64,000 nt of DNA. Origin: JAOZTV01 sp965371805 (lineage in GTDB: Bacteria > Acidobacteriota > Aminicenantia > UBA2199). The translations under genes were made by a program, and so were the position numbers. The notes under the pieces are model-generated. The model was given only the letters and a program-made list of their open reading frames with translations, had not been told where the DNA came from and made no database searches. Shown here one piece after another: positions 1 through 9,191 of this stretch; the first letter of the stretch is position 1; the number at the start of each line of letters is the position of its first letter. The stretch spans positions 29,911 to 93,910 of the forward strand of contig CBDUZW010000012.1 of the NCBI GenBank assembly GCA_965371805.1, in the 5' to 3' direction.

Positions 1-128
1 TCAGATCCATAATATTGGAAGAGGTTTGGCATTATGATTGAAAGTATAAGAATTATAACAAAAGAAACACTGATAATGATTCCAGTGAGTCTCCATGTCT
101 TCTTGATTTTTTTCTTTTTAATTTCCAT
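1..128 (-). CDS. Membrane-anchored protein, N-terminal fragment (runs off window edge)
   Basis: A minus-strand frame opens with ATG at 128 and stays open to base 1, giving 42 residues. It starts with a Lys-rich stretch (MEIKKKKIKKTWR), followed by a hydrophobic segment of about 20 residues (about residues 15-34), the pattern of a type II membrane anchor or uncleaved signal. No good ribosome binding site is visible upstream. The protein cannot be identified from this piece. The divergent neighbour is the DUF2911 gene, whose promoter lies between them. The N-terminal composition is what makes me believe the frame; chance AT-rich frames rarely show this charge and hydrophobicity order. Confidence 0.5.
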   Translation of the reverse strand, partial: MEIKKKKIKKTWRLTGIIISVSFVIILILSIIMPNLFQYYGS

Positions 129-187
129 GATTTAATTCTATCTTTTTATAAAAAATATTGCAAAATATTATACGAGCCAATGAAGCA

Positions 188-216
188 TTGATTATATTTT
201 TCTTTTTTATTATAAT
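188..216 (+). promoter_or_regulatory. Sigma70-type promoter for the DUF2911 gene
   Basis: TTGATT at 188-193, 17-base spacer, perfect TATAAT at 211-216. Transcription would start near 223, leaving a leader of about 35 bases that contains the GGAGG ribosome binding site before the ATG at 258. Confidence 0.65.
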
Positions 217-257
217 TATTCCTTATATTAAACAATTAATATAATGGAGGATTAAAA

Positions 258-791
258 ATGAAAAAAAATGTATTTATTACAATGTTTATTATTGTTTTTC
301 TTGTAGCATCTGTTATGCCGGCTTTAGCGCAGCGAGGAGATGATGCAAAACGGGCTAGTAAAAACGGAAAACTTGAAGGATCCATCGATGGTGTAAAAAT
401 AATCGTGGAATATGGTAGACCATTGGTAAAAAAAAGAGTTATTTGGGGTGATTTAGTCCCTTTTGATAAGGTTTGGAGAACAGGAGCTAATGAAGCTACA
501 GTTATAACTTTTGACAAAAATGTATTAATTCAAGGGGAAAAACTAGACGCTGGAACTTATGCCCTATTTACAATTCCTGGAAAAGCTGAATGGCAGGTTA
601 TATTTAATACTGTTTCAAAACAGTGGGGAGCTGGAAAATATGATAAGAGTAAAAACAGTTTAGTAGTAAAGGTGAAACCTGATCCAAACAAAATACTGGT
701 TGAAGAACTTACTTTTAAAATAAAAAAAAATATGGTTGGAATGCTCTGGGAAAAATTAGTTGTACCCTTCACAGTAGCAATTGCAAAGTAA
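258..791 (+). CDS. DUF2911 family secreted protein
   Basis: A 177-residue protein with a clear signal peptide (MKKNVFITMF..., Ala-rich end PALAQ at about residues 21-25). The mature part carries the DUF2911 signature: a VEYGRP-like strand, a W(G)xLVPFDKVWRTGANEAT block around residues 64-82, then AGTYALFTIPGK and WQVIFN. The family is widespread in Bacteroidetes and related Gram-negatives; its function is not known to me. The length is close to that of compact family members. The start is supported by GGAGG seven bases before the ATG and by a strong upstream promoter. It is followed by a hairpin terminator and appears monocistronic. Family assignment is confident; role is unknown, presumably periplasmic. 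Confidence 0.85.
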   Translation: MKKNVFITMFIIVFLVASVMPALAQRGDDAKRASKNGKLEGSIDGVKIIVEYGRPLVKKRVIWGDLVPFDKVWRTGANEATVITFDKNVLIQGEKLDAGTYALFTIPGKAEWQVIFNTVSKQWGAGKYDKSKNSLVVKVKPDPNKILVEELTFKIKKNMVGMLWEKLVVPFTVAIAK

Positions 792-836
792 GAAAAATTT
801 ATTTGAATAAACACAATAAATAAAAGAAATTAAAAT

Positions 837-859
837 GGGCATCAAATTACATGATGCCC
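837..859. terminator. Hairpin terminator between convergent genes
   Basis: Perfect 8-bp stem GGGCATCA/TGATGCCC with a 7-base loop, between the converging DUF2911 and alkyltransferase-like genes. Read on the minus strand it is followed by ATTTTAATTTC, so it looks best as the terminator of the alkyltransferase-like gene, possibly bidirectional. Confidence 0.7.
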
Positions 860-873
860 TAAAACTCTAATAA

Positions 874-1194
874 TTATGATATTGGATTCCATAAATACTC
901 ATTTAAATTCACTTTGCCATTAATGAAATTAATCCCCTCATTTTCAAGAAGATGTTTTTGTTCTTCCAAACCTTGACCAGATTTCAGTGATATTTCCCCT
1001 TTACTGTTTATTACTCTATGCCAGGGAAGGTTTTCCTTTTTAGACAATGAATGGAGTATCCATGCAACCTGTCTTGCATAAAATGGACTACCAACAATTA
1101 TGGCAATCTGTCCATATGTTGCTACTTTACCTTCAGGAATATTCTTTATAATTTCTATAATATTATCAGATATTTCTGTTCTTTTGTAAGACAT
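874..1194 (-). CDS. atl: Alkyltransferase-like (ATL) DNA repair protein
   Basis: A 106-residue protein of the MGMT C-terminal DNA-binding domain family. The active-site PCHR of O6-alkylguanine-DNA methyltransferases is PWHRV here (Trp58), the mark of ATL proteins, which bind alkylated guanine and hand it to nucleotide excision repair without removing the alkyl group. The GKVATYGQIA helix and YARQVAWILH (with the Arg41 finger position) are present. An in-frame Met ten codons upstream (1224) is unlikely as start because it falls within the spacer of a good promoter; the Met at 1194 lies nine bases after the -10 box. There is no Shine-Dalgarno sequence, so the message is nearly leaderless. Family call is strong; repair role is from family knowledge. 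Confidence 0.85.
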   Translation of the reverse strand: MSYKRTEISDNIIEIIKNIPEGKVATYGQIAIIVGSPFYARQVAWILHSLSKKENLPWHRVINSKGEISLKSGQGLEEQKHLLENEGINFINGKVNLNEYLWNPIS

Positions 1195-1203
1195 GAATAA
1201 TAT

Positions 1204-1232
1204 ATTGTATAGAAAACAAACCATTAAATCAA
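1204..1232 (-). promoter_or_regulatory. Promoter for the ATL gene giving a near-leaderless mRNA
   Basis: On the minus strand: TTGATT (1232-1227), 17-base spacer, TACAAT (1209-1204), then nine bases to the ATG at 1194. The predicted start of transcription is within two or three bases of the start codon. Confidence 0.55.
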
Positions 1233-1334
1233 TTCTTTAAAAATAATGTCTGATGAAATTCTTTATGGATTTCTAAAAACTACATAAAACGTCAAAAAGA
1301 ATAAATATTTTCATAGGTTTAAAGGCTGATAATA

Positions 1335-1362
1335 TTGACAAAATATGTAGTTCTGATATGAT
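1335..1362 (+). promoter_or_regulatory. Promoter for hutU and downstream genes
   Basis: TTGACA at 1335-1340, 16-base spacer, TATGAT at 1357-1362. The leader before the ATG at 1395 is about 26 bases and carries GGGAGAG. Confidence 0.65.
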
Positions 1363-1394
1363 TACTGATGCTAAATTACTAATGGGAGAGTTTT

Positions 1395-3407
1395 ATGGAA
1401 AATAATTTACAAAATGATAATTTTGAACTTGATGGTAACTTACCCCAAAAAAAAGGATTTAAAAAAGGAATAAGGAGAGCTCCTGATAGAGTGCTTAAAT
1501 TAACTGAAAATCAGATAAAAACAGCTCTTAAAAATGCTTTAAGATATATACCCGTAGAACATCATATTGAGATTATTCCAGAATTCTTAAATGAATTAAA
1601 GACTATGGGGAGAATCTATGGATATAGATTCAGACCTGAAATAGAACTTAAAGGTAATAGTATTGATAAATACAAAGGAGTAACAGTTGAAGGAAAAGCT
1701 CTTCAGGTTATGATAGATAATAACCTGGATTTTGATGTAGCATTATATCCATATGAACTTGTAACATATGGAGAAACTGGACAGGTTTTTCAAAACTGGA
1801 TGCAGTATGCTCTAACTAAAAAATACCTTGAAACAATGAAGGAAGATCAGACTTTAGTTCTATACTCAGGTCACCCACTTGGATTATTTCCAACATCAAA
1901 AAATGCACCTAGAGTGATTTCAACTAATGGGCTTCTTGTTGGTCTGTTTGATAATCTTGAAGGATTCCATACAGCAGCTGCTCTTGGAGTAACAAATTAT
2001 GGACAGATGACTGCAGGCGGTTGGATGTACATTGGTCCACAGGGAATTGTACATGGTACATATATAACACTCCTGAATGCAGGACGGTTATACCTTAATA
2101 TACCTGAAGATGAAGATCTGGCCGGAATTGTTTTTATCAGTTCCGGACTCGGCGGAATGAGTGGAGCTCAACCAAAAGCAGTAGAGATTGCTGGAGGAAT
2201 TGGTATTATTGCAGAAGTTGATCAATCAAGGATTGAAACAAGACATTCTCAGGGATGGGTATCCAAAGTTTCATCAGATCTCAATGAAATAGCTGAATGG
2301 ATTGAAGAGTATAGAAAATCAAAAGAATCTATATCAATAGCCTACCATGGGAATATAGTTGATCTCTTGGATTTTGTTGAAAAAAACAATATAAAAATTG
2401 AGTTAATAACTGATCAGACATCTTGTCATGATGCGTATAATGGTGGCTATACACCTTCCGGCTGCACATTTGAAGAGGGTAGAAATATTCTAACAAAAGA
2501 CCCGGAAGAGTTTAAAAAATTAGTAGATCTTTCTCTAAAAAAACACATAAATATAATAGATAAACTAACTAAAAAAGGGTCCTATTTCTGGGATTATGGA
2601 AATTCATTTTTAAAAGCAGTTTATGATGCAGGTGTAGAGGAAGTAGCAATTGATAAAAACTTTCCGTCTGAAGGTTTTGTATACCCAAGTTATGTTGAAG
2701 ATATTATGGGGCCAATGTGTTTTGATTATGGTTATGGACCTTTCAGATGGGTATGTTTATCTGGAAAACCTGAGGATCTTGATAAAACTGATAAAGCCGC
2801 AATGGATTGCATAGATCCGAATAGAAGAGGAATGGATAGAGATAATTATAATTGGATAAAGGATGCTAAAAAGAATAAGCTTGTTGTAGGAACCCAGGCA
2901 AGAATTCTCTATGCTGACACAGGCGGAAGGATTGAAATCGCATTGAAATTCAATGAAATGGTCAGGAATGGAGAGGTTGGTCCAATAATGCTTGGAAGAG
3001 ATCATCATGATGTTTCGGGTACAGACTCACCATTTAGAGAAACCTCAAACATTAAAGATGGAAGTAATGTTACCGCTGATATGGCTGTTCATAACTTTAC
3101 CGGTGATGCGGTTAGAGGAATGACTATGGTTGTTTTATCCAACGGTGGTGGTGTTGGTATTGGAAAATCGTTTAATGGTGGATTTGGACTTGTTCTTGAT
3201 GGAACAAAAGAAAAGGATGAAATAATTAAATCAGCTATGGAATGGGACGTGATGAATGGATTATCCAGAAGATCATGGGCAAAAAACAAAAATGCCCTTA
3301 AAGTCGTTGATTCATGGAATAAAGATAATAAAGAGAGAGGACACATAACCTACCCTTATGAATCTGATGAAGAATTAGTAGAAAAAGAATATAAAAAAGT
3401 GTTTTAA
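1395..3407 (+). CDS. hutU: Urocanate hydratase (urocanase)
   Basis: A 670-residue urocanase, the second step of histidine degradation: urocanate plus water to 4-imidazolone-5-propionate, using tightly bound NAD+ as electrophile. Recognised by YGETGQV (about 125-131), MTAGGWMYIGPQGIVHGT (205-222), the NAD-site region GGMSGAQPKA (253-262) and the C-terminal LSNGGGVGIGKSFNGG region. The length fits the longer (about 670) bacterial subgroup rather than the 555-residue Pseudomonas/Bacillus type. The start has GGGAGAG upstream and a good promoter. No hutH, hutI or hutG is in the window, so the pathway would be completed elsewhere. Downstream it runs 18 bases before holB, so the housekeeping genes behind it may share its transcript. 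Cytosolic. Confidence 0.95.
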   Translation: MENNLQNDNFELDGNLPQKKGFKKGIRRAPDRVLKLTENQIKTALKNALRYIPVEHHIEIIPEFLNELKTMGRIYGYRFRPEIELKGNSIDKYKGVTVEGKALQVMIDNNLDFDVALYPYELVTYGETGQVFQNWMQYALTKKYLETMKEDQTLVLYSGHPLGLFPTSKNAPRVISTNGLLVGLFDNLEGFHTAAALGVTNYGQMTAGGWMYIGPQGIVHGTYITLLNAGRLYLNIPEDEDLAGIVFISSGLGGMSGAQPKAVEIAGGIGIIAEVDQSRIETRHSQGWVSKVSSDLNEIAEWIEEYRKSKESISIAYHGNIVDLLDFVEKNNIKIELITDQTSCHDAYNGGYTPSGCTFEEGRNILTKDPEEFKKLVDLSLKKHINIIDKLTKKGSYFWDYGNSFLKAVYDAGVEEVAIDKNFPSEGFVYPSYVEDIMGPMCFDYGYGPFRWVCLSGKPEDLDKTDKAAMDCIDPNRRGMDRDNYNWIKDAKKNKLVVGTQARILYADTGGRIEIALKFNEMVRNGEVGPIMLGRDHHDVSGTDSPFRETSNIKDGSNVTADMAVHNFTGDAVRGMTMVVLSNGGGVGIGKSFNGGFGLVLDGTKEKDEIIKSAMEWDVMNGLSRRSWAKNKNALKVVDSWNKDNKERGHITYPYESDEELVEKEYKKVF

Positions 3408-3425
3408 AACAAGAAATCAATAAAA

Positions 3426-4430
3426 ATGGGATTTGATAGCCTTCTTAGTAATGAAAAGATAAAAAAGAGGCTACAATCTTATTTAAAATACGACCTTACA
3501 CCACATTCTGTTATATTTTCCGGTCCATCATCAGTAAATTCTCTTGGTTTTGCTACAGGTTTTGTAAAAGCTATTAATTGCTTGAATAAAAAAGAGGATT
3601 ATTGTGATGAATGTAGAAATTGCACAGAGATAAATAAAGAGATATTTCCTGACCTAAAAATTATCTATCCGGATGGAGCTTTATATAATAAAAAACAGAT
3701 AAAAGAATTAATTTCTGATATCGCAGTAAAACCATTGAAGGCTGAAAAAAAAGGTTATATTATTACAGATGCTCATCTTATGAATGAAGCAACTTCAAAT
3801 GCACTATTGAAAGTAATTGAAGAACCTGCTCTTTTTAATCTTTTTATTCTGCTGACAAATAATACTAACGGACTTATTCCAACAATAATTTCTAGATGCC
3901 AGAATTTAAAATTCTCGCCGCCATCAAAAATTGAAATTGAAAAACAACTTATTTTAAATGGAGAAGATAAAGATAGGGCAAGAGTCTTATCCTATTTGAT
4001 AAATGTAAATATGGAAACAATGTTAAGTTCAGACCATAATGAACTGCTGGAAAAAAGATCAAGTATTTTTTTAGTTTTTGAAAAATTGATCAGACAAAGA
4101 GATATTGCAGATGTTTTATTAGATTTAACACATAGAAGCAGAAGCAGAGAAAAATTTATTCGTTATTTTGTAGAACTGGTAAACTTAATGATAATACTGC
4201 TTAGAGATTTAATGGTGTTAAAAATAGATATTAATAGCGATAATATAATAAATATTGACTATAAAAATAATCTTACAGATTTAGCAAGATTCATTACAAT
4301 ACAAAAAGCTCTTTTTCTGATCAAACAGATGGAATTATTATTCAGGGATATATCAAGAAACCTTAACTCAAAGGTTCTAATTCTTGAATTTATTAAAAAT
4401 TTTACTTCTCGGGAGGAGAGAGATGTTTAA
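3426..4430 (+). CDS. holB: DNA polymerase III delta' subunit (clamp loader)
   Basis: A 334-residue AAA+ clamp-loader subunit. A four-cysteine zinc module sits at C52, C60, C63, C66 (CDECRNC), as in bacterial delta' and tau/gamma. The SNALLKVIEEP block and the ISRCQ motif (Ser-Arg-Cys sensor segment) follow. The P-loop position reads GPSSVNSLGF with no GKT, consistent with delta', which does not hydrolyse ATP. It lies directly behind hutU and overlaps ricT by eight bases; holB-ricT order is common in Firmicutes and other phyla. No clear Shine-Dalgarno precedes the ATG; translation may depend on hutU readthrough. Cytosolic, part of the replisome. Confidence 0.88.
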   Translation: MGFDSLLSNEKIKKRLQSYLKYDLTPHSVIFSGPSSVNSLGFATGFVKAINCLNKKEDYCDECRNCTEINKEIFPDLKIIYPDGALYNKKQIKELISDIAVKPLKAEKKGYIITDAHLMNEATSNALLKVIEEPALFNLFILLTNNTNGLIPTIISRCQNLKFSPPSKIEIEKQLILNGEDKDRARVLSYLINVNMETMLSSDHNELLEKRSSIFLVFEKLIRQRDIADVLLDLTHRSRSREKFIRYFVELVNLMIILLRDLMVLKIDINSDNIINIDYKNNLTDLARFITIQKALFLIKQMELLFRDISRNLNSKVLILEFIKNFTSREERDV

Positions 4431-5130
4431 AGTAATAACTGTACAAATAGAAGGTAAAGGAGATATTCTCCATTTTAAGACGAAGGCTCAAGATATAAAA
4501 CCTGAGGACTCTGTAATTGTCAGTACCCTTACAGGTGAAGAAATCGGAAAGGTTAAAAAGTCCTTTGGACACTCTTTTAATGAAATAAAAAACATTGATT
4601 CAATCAATGAAATTATAAGAGTTGCAAATAAAAATGATATTGAAAATTTTAAAAAAAAAAAAGATGATGAAAAAAAAGCATATGATTTCTGTTTAAGTAA
4701 GATAAAAGACAGAGAAATACCTATAAAACTAATAAGAGTTACTTTCTTTACATCTGAAAAAAAAGCAATTTTTTATTTTTCCTCAGAGGGACGTATTGAT
4801 TTCCGAGACCTTGTTAAGGATCTGGCTAAAAAATTCAGGATGAGAATTGAGATGCGCCAGATTGGTGTAAGGGATGAAGCTAAAATGATCGGAGGAATTG
4901 GTATTTGTGGAAGAGCCTTATGTTGTAAAGTCTTTTTAAAAAATATTGAACCAATAACTTTACAGATGGCAAAGAAGCAAAATATGAATATGAATCCCTT
5001 AAAAATATCCGGATTATGTGGCCGCTTGATGTGTTGCATCTCTTACGAGGATAACTCAGGTGGTAGAATCTTTGTGGAAGATGATGATGATAGGGTTGGT
5101 TATAATGAGGAGGAAGATGTAGATGAATAA
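4423..5130 (+). CDS. ricT: PSP1-domain protein RicT (YaaT)
   Basis: A 235-residue PSP1-domain protein. The conserved Cys-rich signature is present: GGIGICGRALCC and, some 30 residues on, GLCGRLMCCISYE. In Bacillus RicT (YaaT) works with RicA and RicF as an iron-sulfur complex affecting RNA maturation with RNase Y and phosphorelay activity. An upstream in-frame Met (4384) exists, but the ATG at 4423 has a perfect GGGAGGAGAG just before it and gives the usual N-terminus (MFKVITVQ). It overlaps the end of holB by eight bases and its own end overlaps the next gene by eight, so the three are translationally linked. The acidic C-terminal tail is typical. Confidence 0.88.
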   Translation: MFKVITVQIEGKGDILHFKTKAQDIKPEDSVIVSTLTGEEIGKVKKSFGHSFNEIKNIDSINEIIRVANKNDIENFKKKKDDEKKAYDFCLSKIKDREIPIKLIRVTFFTSEKKAIFYFSSEGRIDFRDLVKDLAKKFRMRIEMRQIGVRDEAKMIGGIGICGRALCCKVFLKNIEPITLQMAKKQNMNMNPLKISGLCGRLMCCISYEDNSGGRIFVEDDDDRVGYNEEEDVDE

Positions 5131-6436
5131 GTTAAAAAGAATTTCTATATTATTTTCAATAGTTATATTTTTTATCTTACCTATTTCTGAGTATGGGAAT
5201 TATAAGTCCATATACCCATACTATAATTTTTCCTTTGGTGCAAAGTCTATGTCAATGTCAAATGCTTTTACCGCAGTTGCAGATGACCTTTCAACAGTAT
5301 TTTTTAATCCAGCAGGAATTGTAGCATTTAAAACACCAAGACTTTTTTTAAGTTATGGAATTTCCAATACAAAGAATGCACAGGATATAGAAACGAAAGA
5401 TTATGGGGCATACACAGAAGAATATAGCAATAATTTAAATATAAATTATAAAAATATTGATTTTTTTTCAGTATCTGTTCCTGCAAATTTTCTCAGTACA
5501 AATTGGACTTTTGCATTAAGTTATTACAGGCTCATCCCCTATAATTTTGATGGTTCAATTAATAAAGAATTAAATAGAAGTTCTGATGAATCCTTTTCAG
5601 AGAAAATAACAGAAACTATTTTTGGTGAAAATGGTATTGATGTGCTCTCATTGTCTGCAGCATTTGCTTTTTCAGAATATATATATTTAGGAGTAACAGC
5701 TCAACAATTTATAAATTCAGGTACAAATGACTATACTTATTCTTCCGAAAAACTTGATTATTCAAAGAATTTTACAGAAAAAGTAAGAGGCAGAAACTAT
5801 ATATTTGGAATTCTTTTCATAGCCTCAGAAGATGTTCTTTTAGGTTTCTCATATCATACAAAATTTACAGAAACTCTTAGTACCGCTTATATTTATACAG
5901 AAGATGTGGAAAGTCATAATAGTAATACTACTAGAGATGCAATTTTAGCATTCCCTGCAAGGTTTTCTTTGGGGATTTCTGCAAGACTATTGCCAGAATG
6001 GTCTATATCCTACGATTTCTCTAAAATTTTATGGTCAAAAAGTACAATTACAGATTATCATAATGCAGTAGCTTCAGTCCCCTACCCTGTCAGAGATGAT
6101 TTCACATTTACACAAACTGATATATCAAATAGTAGTATAGGAACTGAATTAAGAATCCCAATTAAAAAAAGCCTGCTTTTAATAAGAGGAGGTATGTCTT
6201 CCGAGAAACAACTCTTCAGTGGATCTGACGGCACTCAAGCAAAATTAAAAGGTTATTCAATGGGTTTAGGTTTTATCATTAATAGAAAAATAATTTTTGA
6301 TCTCGCTTTTTTATATCAAAAGGGAAAATGGCTGGAAGATGCATATTTTCAGACAAGTGATTCTGCTACTACTGATACTGTAAACTCCAACTATAAGAGA
6401 AAAGTTTTAAAATTGTCAATTACTTACTTTTTTTAG
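5123..6436 (+). CDS. FadL/OmpP1-family outer membrane protein
   Basis: A 437-residue outer-membrane beta-barrel of the FadL/OmpP1/TodX family, which admits fatty acids and other hydrophobic compounds. After a signal peptide (about residues 1-24) comes the family hallmark around residues 38-68: GAKSMSMSNAFTAVADD followed by STVFFNPAGI. The rest is alternating beta-strand sequence ending in an aromatic C-terminus (ITYFF), as expected for BAM-dependent insertion. The start overlaps ricT by eight bases (ATGAATAA) with GAGGAGGAAG upstream. No fatty-acid genes are adjacent, so the substrate is open. Confidence 0.85.
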   Translation: MNKLKRISILFSIVIFFILPISEYGNYKSIYPYYNFSFGAKSMSMSNAFTAVADDLSTVFFNPAGIVAFKTPRLFLSYGISNTKNAQDIETKDYGAYTEEYSNNLNINYKNIDFFSVSVPANFLSTNWTFALSYYRLIPYNFDGSINKELNRSSDESFSEKITETIFGENGIDVLSLSAAFAFSEYIYLGVTAQQFINSGTNDYTYSSEKLDYSKNFTEKVRGRNYIFGILFIASEDVLLGFSYHTKFTETLSTAYIYTEDVESHNSNTTRDAILAFPARFSLGISARLLPEWSISYDFSKILWSKSTITDYHNAVASVPYPVRDDFTFTQTDISNSSIGTELRIPIKKSLLLIRGGMSSEKQLFSGSDGTQAKLKGYSMGLGFIINRKIIFDLAFLYQKGKWLEDAYFQTSDSATTDTVNSNYKRKVLKLSITYFF

Positions 6437-6480
6437 TTCTGTAGGTTTTTTAATTTTTTCTTAAAATAATATTATAACAA

Positions 6481-7428
6481 ATGGGTACTGATAAAAATTC
6501 ACCTTTTAAAATAGGTAATCTGGAGCTTAAGTATCGGACTGTACCTGCTCCTATGGCAGGCCTAACCGACATTGCCTTTAGAAAACTTTTAGACGATATT
6601 GGATATGTTGGATATATGGTTAGTGAAATGATCTCTACTGAAGGACTAATTAGAAGAAATAGAAGAACTTTTGAAATGATGAAGCTTTCTGAATTTAAGA
6701 CACCACAATTTATTCAATTATTTGGTAATGATATATCCAGTATTAGAGAATCTGTAAAAATAATAGAAAATGAAACAGACTTTGACGGGATTGATTTTAA
6801 TATGGGATGTCCTGCAAGTAAAGTTGTGAGAAAGGGAGCTGGAGCTGCTTTATTACAAGATATTGATAAAATAAAGAATATTGTGTCTGTATTGAGAGAG
6901 TCAACAGATCTCCCAATTACAATTAAGGTCAGGTTAGGCTTCGGAAGTATAAATATTTTTGATACAGTAAAAGCTATCAATGATTCTGGTGCAGACGCAA
7001 TTGCGGTTCATTTTAGACTCAGATCAACTCCCTATTCCATTCCGGCAAAATGGAAATATGCAGAAAAAATTAAGAAAATGTTTAATATTGTTTTAATTGG
7101 GAATGGAGATATTTCAAATTATAAAATTGGAATAGAAAAGCTTAAAACTGTTGACGGATTAATGATTGGAAGAGGCGCAATCTCAAACCCGTTCATTTTT
7201 TCTGAAATAGAACTGAAAAGAGATAATAGTGTAAAAAAGAATGAGCTATTATTAAAACTTATTGATCTAATTGAACACTATTATAAAGAAGACTTAAAAC
7301 TTCCTAAACTAAAACCCTTTATCAAATATATGATATCTGATGAACCGGATACAAAAGCGTTAAGATTGAAGTTGTATAGAGCAAAAGATATTAAAGATGC
7401 AAGATCTATTTATTTGTCACATATTTAA
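6481..7428 (+). CDS. dus: tRNA-dihydrouridine synthase (DusB-like)
   Basis: A 315-residue flavin TIM-barrel enzyme that reduces uridine to dihydrouridine in the tRNA D-loop. Seen: the N-terminal APMAGLTD motif, QLFGND, the catalytic cysteine in DFNMGCPASKVVRKGAGAALL (quoted here up to the conserved GxGxxLL region), ITIKVRLG, AVHFR and GNGDI followed by GLMIGRGA for FMN phosphate binding. There is no Shine-Dalgarno; TATTAT stands five bases before the ATG, so a start very near the ATG is possible, but no good -35 is seen. It converges with yraN, sharing four bases (7425-7428). Cytosolic. Which Dus subfamily is meant is less certain; DusB is the usual bacterial default. Confidence 0.92.
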   Translation: MGTDKNSPFKIGNLELKYRTVPAPMAGLTDIAFRKLLDDIGYVGYMVSEMISTEGLIRRNRRTFEMMKLSEFKTPQFIQLFGNDISSIRESVKIIENETDFDGIDFNMGCPASKVVRKGAGAALLQDIDKIKNIVSVLRESTDLPITIKVRLGFGSINIFDTVKAINDSGADAIAVHFRLRSTPYSIPAKWKYAEKIKKMFNIVLIGNGDISNYKIGIEKLKTVDGLMIGRGAISNPFIFSEIELKRDNSVKKNELLLKLIDLIEHYYKEDLKLPKLKPFIKYMISDEPDTKALRLKLYRAKDIKDARSIYLSHI

Positions 7429-7799
7429 TCATCTTCATAAGCATTTTCAATATGTTCTATTTTGTATTCGCCCATTCCATATATAATTGAGATCACATCA
7501 ATTCTCTTATAATAATCCTCATATTTATCATTCTTATTATCTGCAAGAAAATATTTGGCACCCTTTACTATCCGCTTTCCTTTCTTATTATTAACAAATT
7601 CTTCTGGAAAGCCATGATCCCCGCTTTTTCTTGTTTTTACCTCTATAAAACAAATATTATCTTCTATCTCCGCAATAATATCAATTTCAATTCCAATCTG
7701 ATTATAGCAGGTATCAATAATAGTATAACCTTTCTTAATAAGGTAATTGACAGCGACTTCCTCTCCTTCTTTTCCTGAATAATTCCACTTAAATTTCAT
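7425..7799 (-). CDS. yraN: YraN/UPF0102 family endonuclease-like protein
   Basis: A 124-residue UPF0102 protein. It has the nuclease-fold pattern of the family: GKEGEEVAVNYLIKKGY at the N-terminus, then an acidic residue in the EIDIIAE strand and CFIEVKTRKS, which together form the E...D...ExK-like site. The family is related to Holliday-junction-resolvase folds; its biological role is poorly defined. The start is supported by AAGGTGAAGG immediately upstream. It lies 45 bases downstream of the saccharopine dehydrogenase gene on the same strand, so it may be the last gene of that transcript. Confidence 0.9.
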   Translation of the reverse strand: MKFKWNYSGKEGEEVAVNYLIKKGYTIIDTCYNQIGIEIDIIAEIEDNICFIEVKTRKSGDHGFPEEFVNNKKGKRIVKGAKYFLADNKNDKYEDYYKRIDVISIIYGMGEYKIEHIENAYEDD

Positions 7800-7844
7800 A
7801 CCTTCACCTTTGTATCACTATAAAAAGAGAGTAATATATTTTAA

Positions 7845-9179
7845 TTAGATTTTTGTCCTTTCATCTATCATCTTAATTCCGAGTGTCTCTAATTCCTTTA
7901 AAACAGGCTCATATATCTCTTTATAAACCGGTCTCTTTACACCCTTAATAGTTAATTTTTCCTCTGCCATCAGGGTTACTCCAATCGCAAGAGGTAAACT
8001 GACTGTCCTTGCCATTGATGAATCTTTAAAAGGAATACCATAGTCTATTAAAGTAGAGATGATTTTATCTTTAGTACCATCCTTATTTATTATTATAAAT
8101 TTATGTCTCATAACCAGGATATCTTTTTCTCCATGATTAAAGAATAATTTTTCCTGCAATATATCTGATAAATTGTCAAGATGATTCCTGTTTTTAAGGA
8201 CTTTGTTTGAATCAAAAAGACCTAACCACTCAAACCTTTTTATAATATCTGAATCCACAGCAATTTTTAATTTATCTGCAAGTTTTTTAATTAAGTTTTC
8301 ATTCTTCTCACAACCTGTAATCTTATATAAAACATTATAAAAGCTACTTCCTTTTATGCCTTCTTTTTCTTCATCATCAACCAATCCTAATTCAATGATT
8401 TTAAGAAAAGTTTCGCACCAGCCAAGATATCTATATGTTCCTCTCTTAACAGTTTTCGCCTCATTTAAACCGTATATATCAATATATGGAATTGAATCTC
8501 TATTTGGATAAACTTCTAAATCTCCAATTCCTTCCATTTTATCCTGCTCAACAGTTTTTTCAGCAAACAGGTCCTTACCTTCAATATCAATGACTTTTCC
8601 ATTTTCCAAAAATTTTGCTGGATTTCTTGAAGCCAATACAACTCCTCTCGGGCTCCAGGAAAATTTATATCCAAATGGATTATTATTATCTTCCGGTGCT
8701 GGAAGTCCACCACAATATGAATAGAAATGTTCAACTTTTCCACCCTCTTCATGTATTTCATCAATAATTTTTTTAGCAGACATATGGTCAATACCCGGGT
8801 CAACACCTATCTCATTTAAAAACAGAAGACCTTTTGCTTCAACTTCATCTCCAAGCGCCTGCATCTCTTCACTAACATATGAGGTAGTTGCCATATTCTT
8901 GTTATTCTTTAAACACATTTTTGCAACTTTGATATGAAGAGTCCAGGGAAGAAGACTTACAATTATATCATTCTTATTTATATATTCTTCCAATTTTTCT
9001 TCATTATTTATATCAAATGAAATAGCTGTTCCATTTTTATAATTGTTTACAAGCTCTTTTGCTCTACTTAAAATGATATCCGCAACTGTAACTTTCAATC
9101 CTTTATCTAAGAGATAAATAACACCTGGTTTGCTTACTAATCCTGAGCCTAATACAAGTATTTTTTCCTTTTTATACAT
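7845..9179 (-). CDS. Saccharopine dehydrogenase, L-glutamate-forming type
   Basis: A 444-residue Rossmann enzyme (GSGLVSKPGVIYLL at about residues 11-24) matching the saccharopine dehydrogenase half of animal and plant AASS/LKR-SDH: SLLPWTLHIKVAKMCL, NEIGVDPGIDHM, FYSYCGGLPAPE and FGYKFSWSPRGV are hallmark blocks. The reaction is saccharopine + NAD(P)+ + water to L-glutamate + 2-aminoadipate semialdehyde. GGAGAA precedes the ATG and overlaps the end of the upstream gene, which encodes the partner enzyme making saccharopine. Together they give the first two steps of lysine breakdown. Running in reverse (lysine synthesis, as in fungi) is formally possible, but similarity to the AASS arrangement favours degradation. 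Confidence 0.88.
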   Translation of the reverse strand: MYKKEKILVLGSGLVSKPGVIYLLDKGLKVTVADIILSRAKELVNNYKNGTAISFDINNEEKLEEYINKNDIIVSLLPWTLHIKVAKMCLKNNKNMATTSYVSEEMQALGDEVEAKGLLFLNEIGVDPGIDHMSAKKIIDEIHEEGGKVEHFYSYCGGLPAPEDNNNPFGYKFSWSPRGVVLASRNPAKFLENGKVIDIEGKDLFAEKTVEQDKMEGIGDLEVYPNRDSIPYIDIYGLNEAKTVKRGTYRYLGWCETFLKIIELGLVDDEEKEGIKGSSFYNVLYKITGCEKNENLIKKLADKLKIAVDSDIIKRFEWLGLFDSNKVLKNRNHLDNLSDILQEKLFFNHGEKDILVMRHKFIIINKDGTKDKIISTLIDYGIPFKDSSMARTVSLPLAIGVTLMAEEKLTIKGVKRPVYKEIYEPVLKELETLGIKMIDERTKI

Positions 9180-9191
9180 TTATGAATTCTC

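Noticed and set aside
236..517. Minus-strand 93-codon frame at the left end
   Set aside because: Shadow of the DUF2911 gene, which has promoter, ribosome binding site and family motifs.
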